A DNA stretch of 49,302 nt. Origin: CAZYYO01 sp964650965 (GTDB taxonomy: Bacteria > Bacillota > Clostridia > Lachnospirales > Lachnospiraceae). The notes under the pieces are model-generated. The model saw nothing but the letters and a program-made list of their open reading frames with translations. It searched no databases and had not been told where the DNA came from. The translations under genes and the position numbers were made by a program. Location: assembly GCA_964650965.1 (NCBI GenBank), contig CAZYYO010000011.1, forward strand, positions 1 through 49,302, written 5' to 3'. Below are positions 34,625 to 42,304 of this stretch, in pieces (positions within the stretch are counted from its first letter, which is position 1; every line of letters begins with the position of its first letter).

Positions 34625-35374
34625 ATGAGAGTATATCAGGCAAAAAATTATCAGGAAATGAGTAGAAAGGCGGCAAATATTATCTCAGCCCAGATGATCA
34701 TGAAGCCGGATTCCGTGTTAGGGCTTGCAACAGGAAGTACCCCGATTGGTATTTACCAGCAGCTAATTGATTGGTACAAAAAAGGGGATCTTGATTTTTC
34801 TGAAATACATACAGTAAATTTAGATGAGTATGTAGGACTTGGGGCAAAGGATGAACAAAGCTATCGTTATTTCATGGAGAAACATTTATTCTCCCAGGTA
34901 AATATAAAACCAGAAAATACCAATGTCCCAAATGGATTGGAAGAGGATGCAGCAAAAGAATGTGCCCGTTATAATCAGGTGATTCATTCCTTAGGCGGTA
35001 TCGACCTTCAGCTTCTGGGAATTGGCTGTAATGGGCACATTGGATTTAACGAGCCGGGAGAGGCTTTCGAAAAAGAGACTCATAAGGTGGCATTAACAGA
35101 AAGCACCATTAAGGCTAATTCCAGACTATTTGCTTCCCAACAGGAGGTGCCACGCTTTGCATATTCTACAGGAATTAAAAATATTATGCAAAGCAAGTGT
35201 ATTGTTCTAGCGGCATCTGGTGCATCGAAAGCGGAGGCTTTGTATCAGACCTTATATGGTCCAATTACCTCAGAAGTGCCAGCATCTATTTTACAGTTGC
35301 ATAACAATGTATTTGTAGTTGCAGATGAAGAGGCCATGGCGTTGATTCATAAGAAAGAGGTGACGGAAGTATGA
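34625..35374 (+). CDS. nagB: glucosamine-6-phosphate deaminase
   Basis: 249 residues, full length for NagB. Signature stretches: LGLATGSTPIGIYQQL near residue 33, TVNLDEYVGL with the catalytic Asp, LLGIGCNGHIGFNEPG (about 131-146), and VALTESTIKANSRLF. It converts glucosamine-6-phosphate to fructose-6-phosphate and ammonia in the cytoplasm. The 3' end overlaps nagA by 4 nt (ATGA). Divergent from the RpiR gene. Confidence 0.96.
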   Translation: MRVYQAKNYQEMSRKAANIISAQMIMKPDSVLGLATGSTPIGIYQQLIDWYKKGDLDFSEIHTVNLDEYVGLGAKDEQSYRYFMEKHLFSQVNIKPENTNVPNGLEEDAAKECARYNQVIHSLGGIDLQLLGIGCNGHIGFNEPGEAFEKETHKVALTESTIKANSRLFASQQEVPRFAYSTGIKNIMQSKCIVLAASGASKAEALYQTLYGPITSEVPASILQLHNNVFVVADEEAMALIHKKEVTEV

Positions 35375-36516
35375 AGTTAATAAATGGAAGATTATTCATG
35401 CCAGATGGAAGCTTTCACTTAGGGGAGCTTACCATTGATGAGAATCATCGCATTTCTCATATCTGTCTTAAGGGAGATGATGCACCGGAACAATTTACGG
35501 AAGACGAGACAGAGCACGAGATTATTGATGCACATGGACAATATGTCATTCCTGGATTGGTGGATGTACATATTCATGGTGCCATGACGGGGGATTTTTC
35601 GGATGGAGATGTAGAGAGCCTTAAGAAGATGGCAAAATATTTAAAGAGTCAGGGTATTACTTCTTTTTGCCCAACGTCCATGACCAATTCCATTCACAGT
35701 CTTAAGAAAATATTTCAAACAGCACAGCAGCTGCCAGAAGATGAGGATTATGCCAGCATTGTTGGAATTAATATAGAAGGGCCTTTTCTGGCACCAAAGA
35801 AAAAGGGGGCACAGAAAGAGGAATTTTTAAGCAATCCTGATATTTTAGCCATGGAGGAATTGATGGAAGCATCCAAAGTTCCCATTCGTTTGGTTACCAT
35901 AGCTCCTGAACTGCCAGGTGGACTAGAGTTTATACAGCATTTTCATAATAAAGTGTCTATCTCTATCGGCCATTCTATTGCATCCTATGAAGAGGCACAG
36001 CTGGCAATGGAGGCAGGTGCCAATCATGTCACCCATTTATACAATGCAATGACACCCTGGAATCATCGGGAACCTGGAATTATAGGTGCGGCGTATGACC
36101 AAAAAGAGGTTATGGTGGAGCTGATTGGAGATGGAATTCATGTACATCCATCTGTGGTTAGGAGCACGTTTGCTATGTTTGGAGATGACCGTGTGATTCT
36201 TATCAGTGACAGTATGCGAGCAGCTGGAATGGAAGATGGAGATTATGAACTGGGGGGACAGCATGTGATCAAACAGGGAAGAAGAGCCATTCTTGAGGAT
36301 GGAACCCTGGCTGGGTCTGTAACCAATCTGGCACAGCAGATGCGAAATGCAGTGGCTATGGGAATTCCCCTGGAGAGTGCTGTAAAAGCAGTGACCTGCA
36401 ATCCTGCTAGAAGTATTGGGCTGGAGCGGGAAATTGGGCAGTTAGCTGTTGGAAACAGGGGAGATGTTGTGCTGATGGATGAAGAATTGAAGCTGACATT
36501 GCTGGATGTAATGTAA
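35371..36516 (+). CDS. nagA: N-acetylglucosamine-6-phosphate deacetylase
   Basis: 381 residues, usual NagA length. The amidohydrolase metal site is VIPGLVDVHIHGAMTGDF; further signatures are GINIEGPFL, ISIGHSIASYEEAQ, HVTHLYNAMTP, and the catalytic Asp in LISDSMRAAGM. It removes acetate from GlcNAc-6-phosphate, feeding NagB. Starts by ATGA overlap with nagB, so translationally coupled. With the GH20 enzyme of this window it completes a route from N-acetylhexosaminides to fructose-6-phosphate, apart from uptake and phosphorylation. Confidence 0.96.
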   Translation: MKLINGRLFMPDGSFHLGELTIDENHRISHICLKGDDAPEQFTEDETEHEIIDAHGQYVIPGLVDVHIHGAMTGDFSDGDVESLKKMAKYLKSQGITSFCPTSMTNSIHSLKKIFQTAQQLPEDEDYASIVGINIEGPFLAPKKKGAQKEEFLSNPDILAMEELMEASKVPIRLVTIAPELPGGLEFIQHFHNKVSISIGHSIASYEEAQLAMEAGANHVTHLYNAMTPWNHREPGIIGAAYDQKEVMVELIGDGIHVHPSVVRSTFAMFGDDRVILISDSMRAAGMEDGDYELGGQHVIKQGRRAILEDGTLAGSVTNLAQQMRNAVAMGIPLESAVKAVTCNPARSIGLEREIGQLAVGNRGDVVLMDEELKLTLLDVM

Positions 36517-36603
36517 AAACTACAAATTAGAATTCACGTATTGCGTGACATGATGATTTGTGATAGACTTCATATACGAGCAACCGTATGTACGGGGTGG
36601 AAG

Positions 36604-36628
36604 CCTCCCTAACTTCATAGAAGGGAGG
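36604..36628 (+). promoter_or_regulatory. hairpin hiding the toxin Shine-Dalgarno
   Basis: CCTCCCT (36604-36610) can pair with AGGGAGG (36622-36628), the ribosome site of the small toxin frame, around an 11-nt loop. SD sequestration of this kind is typical of type I toxin mRNAs. Confidence 0.6.
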
Positions 36629-36630
36629 TG

Positions 36631-36732
36631 GTGCGATTGGAAACCTATAATATTTTGACCTTATTATTTACTGCTGGAACGTTTCTTATTGCATTGCTTG
36701 CCTACATAGATAGGAATAACAAGCGAAAATAA
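36631..36732 (+). CDS. putative holin-like type I toxin
   Basis: A 31-33 residue membrane peptide. With a GTG start at 36631 it reads MRLETYNILTLLFTAGTFLI and continues through ALLAYID to a basic tail RNNKRK; TTG at 36637 is the alternative start (8 nt from AGGGAGG). One hydrophobic helix ending in YIDRNNKRK is the hallmark of the small holin-like toxins related to TxpA/BsrG and Fst. It is flanked by inverted repeats, has a sequestered ribosome site, and faces an antisense promoter. It follows nagA by 114 bp but is almost certainly an independent unit. Confidence 0.75.
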   Translation: MRLETYNILTLLFTAGTFLIALLAYIDRNNKRK

Positions 36733-36825
36733 AAATGCCCACCCTGTAGCCGCAGGATGGGCGATGCCCATAAGGGTAAACCCTAAATGAGGCTTCCACC
36801 TTGTGTGGCGGTTGCTCGTTTTTAT
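36728..36825 (-). ncRNA. putative antisense antitoxin RNA
   Basis: On the minus strand TTGAAA (36855-36860), a 17-nt spacer and TATATT (36832-36837) form a good sigma-A promoter, giving a start near 36825. About 65 nt downstream is a terminator: GCCCATCCTG (36753-36762) with CAGGGTGGGC (36737-36746), followed by ATTTTTATTTT. The ~95-nt RNA would be complementary to the toxin mRNA 3' region and overlap the last toxin codons. This is the txpA/ratA-like convergent layout. Confidence 0.6.
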
Positions 36826-36925
36826 GTTTATAATATAGCATATTAAAATTGAAGTTTCAAGAGAGATAAGGGCTTTTATACATAATGTATCGCAGATTCG
36901 TATCCCCTACAGTAAAGATGGTAGG

Positions 36926-37876
36926 TTATCTCTGTAAAATATAAATCGTATAAGCCACATAACAGGCAATACAGATTAGCCCCTCTATACGGCTGGTCTG
37001 TTTTTTTGTTTTGGCAAAAAGGAAAAGGAGGATACCAACGCCAACTAGTATCACAGTATCTATAATTAATTCCGGAGCCACATGGATTGGAGTAAGCAGG
37101 GAGGAAACTCCTAGAATAAACATAATATTGAAGATACAGGAACCTACAGCATTTCCCAGGGCGATACCGGAATCCCCTTTTTTGGCTGCAATAACAGAGG
37201 TTGCCAGCTCCGGAAGAGAGGTGCCAATGGCAACAATGGTAAGTCCAATAAAGGTATCACTCATACCGAACTGTGCTGCAAGTAGGCTGGCATTGTCTAC
37301 AATAAGACGCCCGCCAATAATAATAGCAATCAATCCAATGAGCATAAGAATCAGATTTTTCCCAAGGGCATGTTTGGAACGTATGGCTTCATTAGAGGGG
37401 GTGGTAGAATCATCTACATTTACGCAATCCCGCTCCTTCATAGCACTGCGAACTACAAAGAATAAGTATGCAGCCATACCGGCTAGAAGAACCAGACCGT
37501 TCAGGCGGCTAAGGGTACCGTTACACATTAGAACCAATAGTAACAGTGTACAACCAATATTAACCCACATATCTCTGCGAATAATATCAATTTGGGAAAC
37601 AACAGGACGAATCAGAGCAGAAACCCCAATTACCACCAAAAGATTGAAAATATTAGAACCTACAATGTTGCCCAAGGAGATATCACTGTTTCCAGCCAGC
37701 CCTGCAGTGATACTGACAGCTGTTTCCGGGGCACTGGTGCCCATGGCAACAATGGTAAGTCCAATCACAACGGAGGGAACACCCAGGTATCTGGCAATGG
37801 AAGAGGAGCCCTCTACAAAGATATCTGCACCTTTGATTAATAAGATAAAGCCTATCAGGAGTAATAAGTAAATCAT
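36926..37876 (-). CDS. CaCA-family cation antiporter (YrbG-like), probable Mn2+/Ca2+ exporter
   Basis: 316 residues with about ten membrane helices in two inverted halves. Each half has the CaCA alpha repeat: VIGLTIVAMGTSAPETAVS with GNIVGSNIFNLL, and FIGLTIVAIGTSLPELATS with GNAVGSCIFNIM. These acidic motifs bind the exchanged cation. GAGG lies about 6 nt before the ATG at 37876. Behind the gene start is a yybP-ykoY-like riboswitch, so the physiological cation may be Mn2+ (inference from the element). Confidence 0.93.
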   Translation of the reverse strand: MIYLLLLIGFILLIKGADIFVEGSSSIARYLGVPSVVIGLTIVAMGTSAPETAVSITAGLAGNSDISLGNIVGSNIFNLLVVIGVSALIRPVVSQIDIIRRDMWVNIGCTLLLLVLMCNGTLSRLNGLVLLAGMAAYLFFVVRSAMKERDCVNVDDSTTPSNEAIRSKHALGKNLILMLIGLIAIIIGGRLIVDNASLLAAQFGMSDTFIGLTIVAIGTSLPELATSVIAAKKGDSGIALGNAVGSCIFNIMFILGVSSLLTPIHVAPELIIDTVILVGVGILLFLFAKTKKQTSRIEGLICIACYVAYTIYILQR

Positions 37877-37929
37877 ACAAACCTCACTTTCAGCAGAAAA
37901 GATGAGAAGACATCGGTAAATTCATCGAT

Positions 37930-37976
37930 TCTGCAGGGAATCTGTGCAATAAAAAAGAGGCTCTTACTGCACGTTA
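37930..37976 (-). terminator. expression-platform hairpin of the riboswitch
   Basis: Just after the P1 3' strand, GTGCA...TGCAC arms (37945-37973 region) enclose AAGAG and CTCTTTTTTATT on the minus strand. This is a plausible intrinsic terminator alternating with the aptamer. Confidence 0.4.
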
Positions 37977-38090
37977 ATAGTTGCAATAAAAGTCTCGTTA
38001 CATACACAAAATTCCTGTAAGTGCATTGCCCGGCCTTCCGGCGTGCTGACGAACAATGCAACATCTGTCCACAGATGCTAACTACTCCCT
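37976..38090 (-). promoter_or_regulatory. yybP-ykoY family (Mn2+) riboswitch
   Basis: The minus-strand leader of the CaCA gene has the recognisable parts of this aptamer: GGGAGTAG at 38082-38089, a P1 pairing TAGTTAGCA with TGCAACTA (38076-38084 with 37977-37985), an internal CGTCAGCACGCCGG with the hairpin GCCGGAAGGCCGG, and the closing AACGAGACTTTTATTGC. The pattern is clear by eye; a covariance model was not run. Confidence 0.7.
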
Positions 38091-38107
38091 GATATATTAT
38101 ATATTAT

Positions 38108-38136
38108 TCATAACATGAAATGAGATACCATGTCAA
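38108..38136 (-). promoter_or_regulatory. promoter of the riboswitch-CaCA unit
   Basis: On the minus strand TTGACA (38131-38136), a 17-nt spacer and TTATGA (38108-38113), placing the start about 12 nt before the aptamer. Confidence 0.6.
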
Positions 38137-38257
38137 TGATAAAAATAAACGAAAATAGAATATTCTGTACGTTTTTTTATACCTCAATTTAGAAATATAT
38201 ATGTTAGAATAGAACATACATGAGTAGAAAAGATGTGTTATCAGGAGCGTGCAACCT

Positions 38258-38629
38258 ATGAAATATATGAAACAATTTGGAATTATTATGATGATTACTT
38301 TTCTGGGAGAATTACTTCATAGTATTCTTCCCCTGCCAGTACCAGCAAGCATCTATGGGCTGTTGTTACTTTTATTTGCTTTAATGACAGGGATGATTCA
38401 ACTGTCACAGGTGGAGGATACAGCCAAATTCCTTATAGAGATTATGCCTTTCATGTTTATTCCAGCGGCAGTGGGATTAATTGATGCCTGGAATATCCTG
38501 TCGGAGATATGGATTCAGGTGGTGGTGACCACGCTGGTATCCACCATTGTAGTCATGGCAGTATCAGGGAAGGTTACCCAATGGGTTATTGGACGAAATA
38601 ACAGAGGAGGAGAGAAAGAACATGAGTAG
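38258..38629 (+). CDS. lrgA: CidA/LrgA family holin-like protein
   Basis: 123 residues from the ATG at 38258; AGGAG (38243-38247) is 10 nt upstream, while the in-frame GTG at 38249 is only 1 nt away. Four membrane helices with the LrgA signature LPLPVPASIYGLLLLL and IMPFMFIPAAVGLI. LrgA/CidA proteins modulate murein hydrolase activity or carry small metabolites such as pyruvate together with LrgB. Its end overlaps lrgB by 8 nt. Confidence 0.92.
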   Translation: MKYMKQFGIIMMITFLGELLHSILPLPVPASIYGLLLLLFALMTGMIQLSQVEDTAKFLIEIMPFMFIPAAVGLIDAWNILSEIWIQVVVTTLVSTIVVMAVSGKVTQWVIGRNNRGGEKEHE

Positions 38630-39314
38630 TATTTTATCTTCATCCAGCTTCATGGGAGTCATGATTAGCCTGGTGGCTTATTTACTAGGTGCTAAATTAA
38701 AACATAAATTTAAGCGGGCAATTTTTAATCCGCTTCTTATTTCCATTATTGCAGTTATTCTTTTTCTGTTAATATTTCATGTGGGATATGATCAATATTA
38801 TGAGGGAGCAAAATATATCAGCTATCTGTTAACTCCAGCAACGGTGTGTCTTGCAGTTCCTTTGTATCAGCAGATAGAGGCGTTGAAGAAGAACTGGAAA
38901 GCTATTTTTGCCGGTATCCTATCTGGTGTAATTACCAGCTTGCTATGCATTCTGATTTTTGCGTTGCTGTTTCATTTTAGTCATGAAGAATATGTTACTC
39001 TGCTGCCAAAGTCAATCACTACGGCGATTGGTATGGGAGTATCAGAAGAATTAGGAGGCATTGTTACAATTACAGTTGCCGTGATTATTGTTACCGGTGT
39101 TTTTGGAAATATGATTGCAGAATCGGTATGTCGTATCTTTCATATTGATGATCCAGTAGCCAAAGGAATTGGAATTGGAACAGCCAGCCATGCCATAGGA
39201 ACCACCAAGGCAATGGAGATGGGACAGGTGGAAGGCGCCATGAGCAGCCTATCCATTGTTGTTTCAGGTATTTTAACAGTGGCTGGAGCTTCTTTATTTG
39301 CACAATTTTTATAA
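38622..39314 (+). CDS. lrgB: LrgB/CidB family membrane protein
   Basis: 230 residues from the ATG at 38622, preceded by GAGGAGG. Multiple membrane helices; family stretches are LTPATVCLAVPLYQQIEALK, LLPKSITTAIGMGVSEELGG and GIGTASHAIGTTKAMEMGQVEGAMSSL (about 178-205). Partner of LrgA in the same operon. The next gene, a MATE exporter, starts 22 bp later and may be co-transcribed. Confidence 0.94.
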   Translation: MSSILSSSSFMGVMISLVAYLLGAKLKHKFKRAIFNPLLISIIAVILFLLIFHVGYDQYYEGAKYISYLLTPATVCLAVPLYQQIEALKKNWKAIFAGILSGVITSLLCILIFALLFHFSHEEYVTLLPKSITTAIGMGVSEELGGIVTITVAVIIVTGVFGNMIAESVCRIFHIDDPVAKGIGIGTASHAIGTTKAMEMGQVEGAMSSLSIVVSGILTVAGASLFAQFL

Positions 39315-39336
39315 ATTCATTTTGAAAGGAGTATTT

Positions 39337-40665
39337 ATGAATCAATCACTTGGCAGACAATTCACCTTTGGTGGCCTGTTAAGATTTGCAATGCCCAATA
39401 TGATTATGATGGTATTTATGTCTTTATATACCATTGTAGATGGCATTTTTATTTCCCGGGTTGTGGGAACCACTGCCTTATCCGCCATTAATATGTCTTA
39501 TCCTATTTCCTGTGTGGAAATGGCGTTAGGAATTATGCTGGCTACCGGAAGCAGTGCTGTCATTGCCCGACGGTTGGGAGAGGGGAAGGCTCAGCTGGCC
39601 AGAGAAAATTTTACCCAGATAGTGGTGATTGCAGCAGGATTAGGTGTGACATTTATGATTCTTGTTAATTTATTTATGCAGCCCCTGCTTTTGCTGTTGG
39701 GAACCAGTGAGCAGCAGTATCCATATTGTGAAACCTATATGAGGATATTGATGTATTTTGCACCAGCAATGTTTCTACAGATTGCCTTTCAGACACTGTT
39801 TATTACTGCTGGTAAGCCACATTTAGGTTTGTTTACTACAGTTCTGGCAGGTCTTACGAATATGGTGCTGGATTATGTGTTCATTGTGCTGTTCCATCAG
39901 GGAATTGCCGGAGCTGCATTGGCAACAGGAATAGGAAGTTGCATACCTGCAGTGGTTGGAGTGGTTTATTTTATTGTGAATAAAAAGGGAAGCCTGTGGT
40001 TTGTTCCCTTTCACTGGGATGGCAGAATGCTTGGCAAAAGCTGTACCAATGGATCCTCAGAGATGGTAACTAATATTGCTACCGCGGTAACCACTTTTTT
40101 GTTTAATTACATGTTTATGCGATTTTACCAGGAGGATGGAGTGGCTTCTATCTCCATTGTCTTATATTTTCAATTTGTATATGCGGCGGTTTATTTTGGA
40201 TTTTCCATGGGAATTGCACCGATTATCAGCTATAAATATGGAAGTGCAGATCATAAGCAACTGCGACTAATTGTAAGAAAGAGTCTGGCATTTGTTCTGC
40301 TGTGTTCGGTGGCAGCCTACGTCATATCTTTAATCACTATTACGCCGGCACTGGGAATCTTTACAAAGGCGGGCAGTAATGTGTATGAGATTACCAGGCA
40401 GGGATTCCCAATTTTTGCATTAAGCTTCTTATTTATGGGAGTAAGCACCTGGGCGTCCTCCTTATTTACCGCATTATCCAACGGACTTGTTTCTGCAATT
40501 ATCTCTTTTGCAAGAACCTTTCTGTTTTTAGTAGGGGCAATTTTGATTCTGCCGGAAATTATGGGTGCACCAGGAGTGTGGTGGGCGGTGCCGGTGGCAG
40601 AGCTGTTGGGAATTGTGGTGGCTGTATTTTTTACAGTGACCAAAAGAAAGAAGTATCATTACTAG
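39337..40665 (+). CDS. MATE family efflux transporter
   Basis: 442 residues from the ATG at 39337 (AAAGGAG 5 nt upstream). About twelve membrane helices; LLRFAMPNMIMMVFMSLYTIVDGIF, ALSAINMSYP and MLATGSSAVIARRLGEGK are typical of the DinF/NorM-like MATE branch. Exports drugs or metabolites using Na+ or H+; substrate unknown. It is separated from the minus-strand micro-peptide genes by a shared terminator. Confidence 0.93.
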   Translation: MNQSLGRQFTFGGLLRFAMPNMIMMVFMSLYTIVDGIFISRVVGTTALSAINMSYPISCVEMALGIMLATGSSAVIARRLGEGKAQLARENFTQIVVIAAGLGVTFMILVNLFMQPLLLLLGTSEQQYPYCETYMRILMYFAPAMFLQIAFQTLFITAGKPHLGLFTTVLAGLTNMVLDYVFIVLFHQGIAGAALATGIGSCIPAVVGVVYFIVNKKGSLWFVPFHWDGRMLGKSCTNGSSEMVTNIATAVTTFLFNYMFMRFYQEDGVASISIVLYFQFVYAAVYFGFSMGIAPIISYKYGSADHKQLRLIVRKSLAFVLLCSVAAYVISLITITPALGIFTKAGSNVYEITRQGFPIFALSFLFMGVSTWASSLFTALSNGLVSAIISFARTFLFLVGAILILPEIMGAPGVWWAVPVAELLGIVVAVFFTVTKRKKYHY

Positions 40666-40671
40666 AATAGA

Positions 40672-40717
40672 AAAAATCCTTTGGATGTGGACATGTGCCA
40701 CCTGCCAAAGGATTTTT
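40672..40717. terminator. bidirectional terminator between the MATE gene and the micro-peptide operon
   Basis: AAAAATCCTTTGG (40672-40684) pairs perfectly with CCAAAGGATTTTT (40705-40717); the loop contains an inner GTGG/CCAC stem. A-rich and T-rich flanks serve both strands. Confidence 0.85.
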
Positions 40718-40765
40718 ATTGTTTATAGCTTATGGAGTTATTCTTTTGTTTGTTCATGGCTTCTC

Positions 40766-40864
40766 CTAGTAAATACGGATGATGCCGTTTTGTGCTGAAA
40801 GACCCTGTAAACCTGCAACAATATATTTCTCGTTTTCTTTAAAATACTGCTTTAATGACTTCAT
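40766..40864 (-). CDS. micro-peptide 3 of a tandem paralogous trio (32 aa)
   Basis: A 33-codon frame from the ATG at 40864 with AAGGAG (40873-40878) 8 nt upstream. The product starts MKSLKQYFKENEKYIVAGLQ and ends in RIY. It shares M-K-S-x-K-x-Y-x-x-E-N, then G-L-(E/Q)-(A/G), with the two peptides encoded just upstream, but has a longer tail. It is probably an amphipathic helix with no signal peptide. Repeated ribosome sites plus protein-level conservation between copies make translation likely. No known family recognised. Confidence 0.75.
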   Translation of the reverse strand: MKSLKQYFKENEKYIVAGLQGLSAQNGIIRIY

Positions 40865-40888
40865 AGTGATTTCTCCTTTTGTTTTTGA

Positions 40889-40972
40889 TTATCTGTACAT
40901 TCTGCTCATTGCTTCTAAGCCCATTAAGATTTCTTCTCTGTTCTCTTTTAAATATTCCTTGAATGATTTCAT
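40889..40972 (-). CDS. micro-peptide 2 of a tandem paralogous trio (27 aa)
   Basis: A 28-codon frame from the ATG at 40972, with AAGGAG (40981-40986) 8 nt upstream. Starts MKSFKEYLKENREEILMGLE and ends SRMYR. It lies 24 bp before peptide 3 and 59 bp after peptide 1. Residues shared with peptide 1 include KSFK-Y--EN-E and GLEA. Charged N-terminal half, hydrophobic spacing consistent with one helix. Confidence 0.75.
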   Translation of the reverse strand: MKSFKEYLKENREEILMGLEAMSRMYR

Positions 40973-41031
40973 AATAATTTCTCCTTTTCTACATTTGATT
41001 TTGGTTTTGTTGAGTTACCTTTGAGATGTGA

Positions 41032-41118
41032 TTAGCAGTACAGACTTCTGATTGCTTCTAATCCTGCTTCAAACATCTCGCTGTTCTCCTGGATGTACTT
41101 CTTGAATGACTTTCTCAT
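41032..41118 (-). CDS. micro-peptide 1 of a tandem paralogous trio (28 aa)
   Basis: A 29-codon frame from the ATG at 41118 with a weaker SD (AAAGGGG, about 41128-41134). Starts MRKSFKKYIQENSEMFEAGL and ends IRSLYC, with a C-terminal Cys that the other two lack. First gene of the trio, transcribed away from the AraC gene at 41332. Its leader carries a hairpin at 41160-41180. Confidence 0.75.
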   Translation of the reverse strand: MRKSFKKYIQENSEMFEAGLEAIRSLYC

Positions 41119-41159
41119 GATTTCTTTCCCCTTTCTGTGTTGTATTTGTTTTGGTTTGT

Positions 41160-41191
41160 TCAGCAGGTTTTCCTTGCTGACATCTATTATA
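41160..41191 (-). promoter_or_regulatory. promoter and leader hairpin of the micro-peptide operon
   Basis: TATAAT on the minus strand at 41186-41191 is a perfect -10 box, but no TTGACA-like -35 lies 17 nt away, suggesting activator dependence. Right at the expected start, TCAGCAAGG-AAAA-CCTGCTGA (41160-41180) forms a hairpin with one bulge. Confidence 0.5.
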
Positions 41192-41247
41192 ATACACGGC
41201 ATACCCTGGTTTGATTAGGCATTTCATTAGCTTTAATTCTGTCGATA

Positions 41248-41275
41248 TTGACTTTTAAATAAAAAGAAATATAAT
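41248..41275 (+). promoter_or_regulatory. promoter of the AraC gene
   Basis: TTGACT (41248-41253), a 16-nt spacer and TATAAT (41270-41275), about 57 nt before the start codon. Confidence 0.65.
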
Positions 41276-41331
41276 AGAGTAAAAGAAGAGAAAACAACGG
41301 AAAGCTTTATTTCAAAGGATTTGGAGGAATA

Positions 41332-42201
41332 ATGATGGATAATAATATGAAAAATGCCTCTTACGAAAATGTGGACGACCTGGCTGAGGCAGGCTTTCGC
41401 ATTAAATTCGTAACAATGAAGGCCAATTCTCCAAGACACTGGCACCGTACCTTGGAGGTACTATATATTTTAAATGGAAGTGCTATGGTGAAAATGGATG
41501 GGAGAGAATACCAACTGAATCCGTTGGATTTTATCGTACTGGACGCTTCTAAGGTACATGAGGTGATTTATGCTCCACCCCAGACCATGGGAATCTGCAT
41601 TCATATTTCCAAGACCTTTATGAGAAAGTATATTAAAGACATTGAGCTTCTTCATATTTCATGTCTGGGCATGGATTCCCAGCGGCTGGAGGCTTATGTG
41701 AAGCTGGGAGAGTACTTAAAGGAGCTGACCTTGTTATATATGAATCAGAAGAAAAGCTACCTGTTGCAAAGCAATGCCTGTGTACTGGAGATTTTGTCAG
41801 TTCTATTGGATTACTACAGTGAGCCGGTAACAGAATCTCTCTCGGTTACCAATATTCAAAACTTGGAACGACTAGAGGAGATATGTAATTATGTAGATGA
41901 GCATTATAGTGAATCTATTTCCTTAGATGATGTAACACAGGAATTTTTATTAAATAAAGAATATTTCTGCCGTTTCTTCAAACAAAATATGGGAACTACC
42001 TTTATGAAATATGTTAATCAGGTGCGTTTGGACCATATTTATCAAGATCTTATATCCACTCAGGATGGGACCATGGAGATTATGGAACGTCACGGTTTTT
42101 ACAATCAGAAGGTGTTTTATCGTATGTTTAAGGAGACTTATCACTGCACGCCTAGGGAACTGAGAAAGTTAACAGAAAATAACGTATTTCTAAACCAATA
42201 A
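41332..42201 (+). CDS. AraC-family regulator with cupin sensor domain
   Basis: 289 residues (ATG at 41332 or 41335; GGAGG is 4 or 7 nt upstream). The N-terminal cupin domain includes SPRHWHRTLEVLYILNGSAM, MDGREYQLNPLDFIVLDASK and HEVIYAP. The C-terminal region has two AraC helix-turn-helix motifs (LDDVTQEFLLNKEYFCRFFK; IMERHGFYNQKVFYRMFKE) and the CTPRELRK ending. Different subfamily from the two RAAIRGG-type AraC proteins. It diverges from the micro-peptide operon across 213 bp and is the best local candidate for its regulator. Confidence 0.92.
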   Translation: MMDNNMKNASYENVDDLAEAGFRIKFVTMKANSPRHWHRTLEVLYILNGSAMVKMDGREYQLNPLDFIVLDASKVHEVIYAPPQTMGICIHISKTFMRKYIKDIELLHISCLGMDSQRLEAYVKLGEYLKELTLLYMNQKKSYLLQSNACVLEILSVLLDYYSEPVTESLSVTNIQNLERLEEICNYVDEHYSESISLDDVTQEFLLNKEYFCRFFKQNMGTTFMKYVNQVRLDHIYQDLISTQDGTMEIMERHGFYNQKVFYRMFKETYHCTPRELRKLTENNVFLNQ

Positions 42202-42304
42202 TACCCTGTATTTTTCTTATGGAAAAACGTGGAATTATGGAATATAATATAGCTATCTACATGATAATGACATATGAATTTTTAATGTACTGGAGGATAA
42301 GAAA

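Larger units (their letters stand above)
36577..36818. repeat. inverted repeats enclosing the toxin gene
   Basis: CGAGCAACCG (36577-36586) pairs with CGGTTGCTCG (36809-36818), and GGTGGAAGCCT (36596-36606) with AGGCTTCCACC (36790-36800). The 5' and 3' ends of a long toxin transcript could base-pair. The convergent antisense RNA would begin with the same two motifs. Confidence 0.75.

Noticed and set aside
36536..36548. Small hairpin CACG...CGTG after nagA
   Set aside because: Stem too short and no T tract to call a terminator; kept out of the feature list.
37011..37871. A 286-codon plus-strand open frame
   Set aside because: It lies exactly opposite the CaCA antiporter gene, has no SD or family similarity, and is rich in Pro, Thr, Arg and Ile as expected of an antisense shadow.
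40779..41024. An 81-codon plus-strand frame opposite the micro-peptide genes
   Set aside because: No SD, and it crosses the three minus-strand genes whose products resemble one another; the minus-strand reading is better supported.
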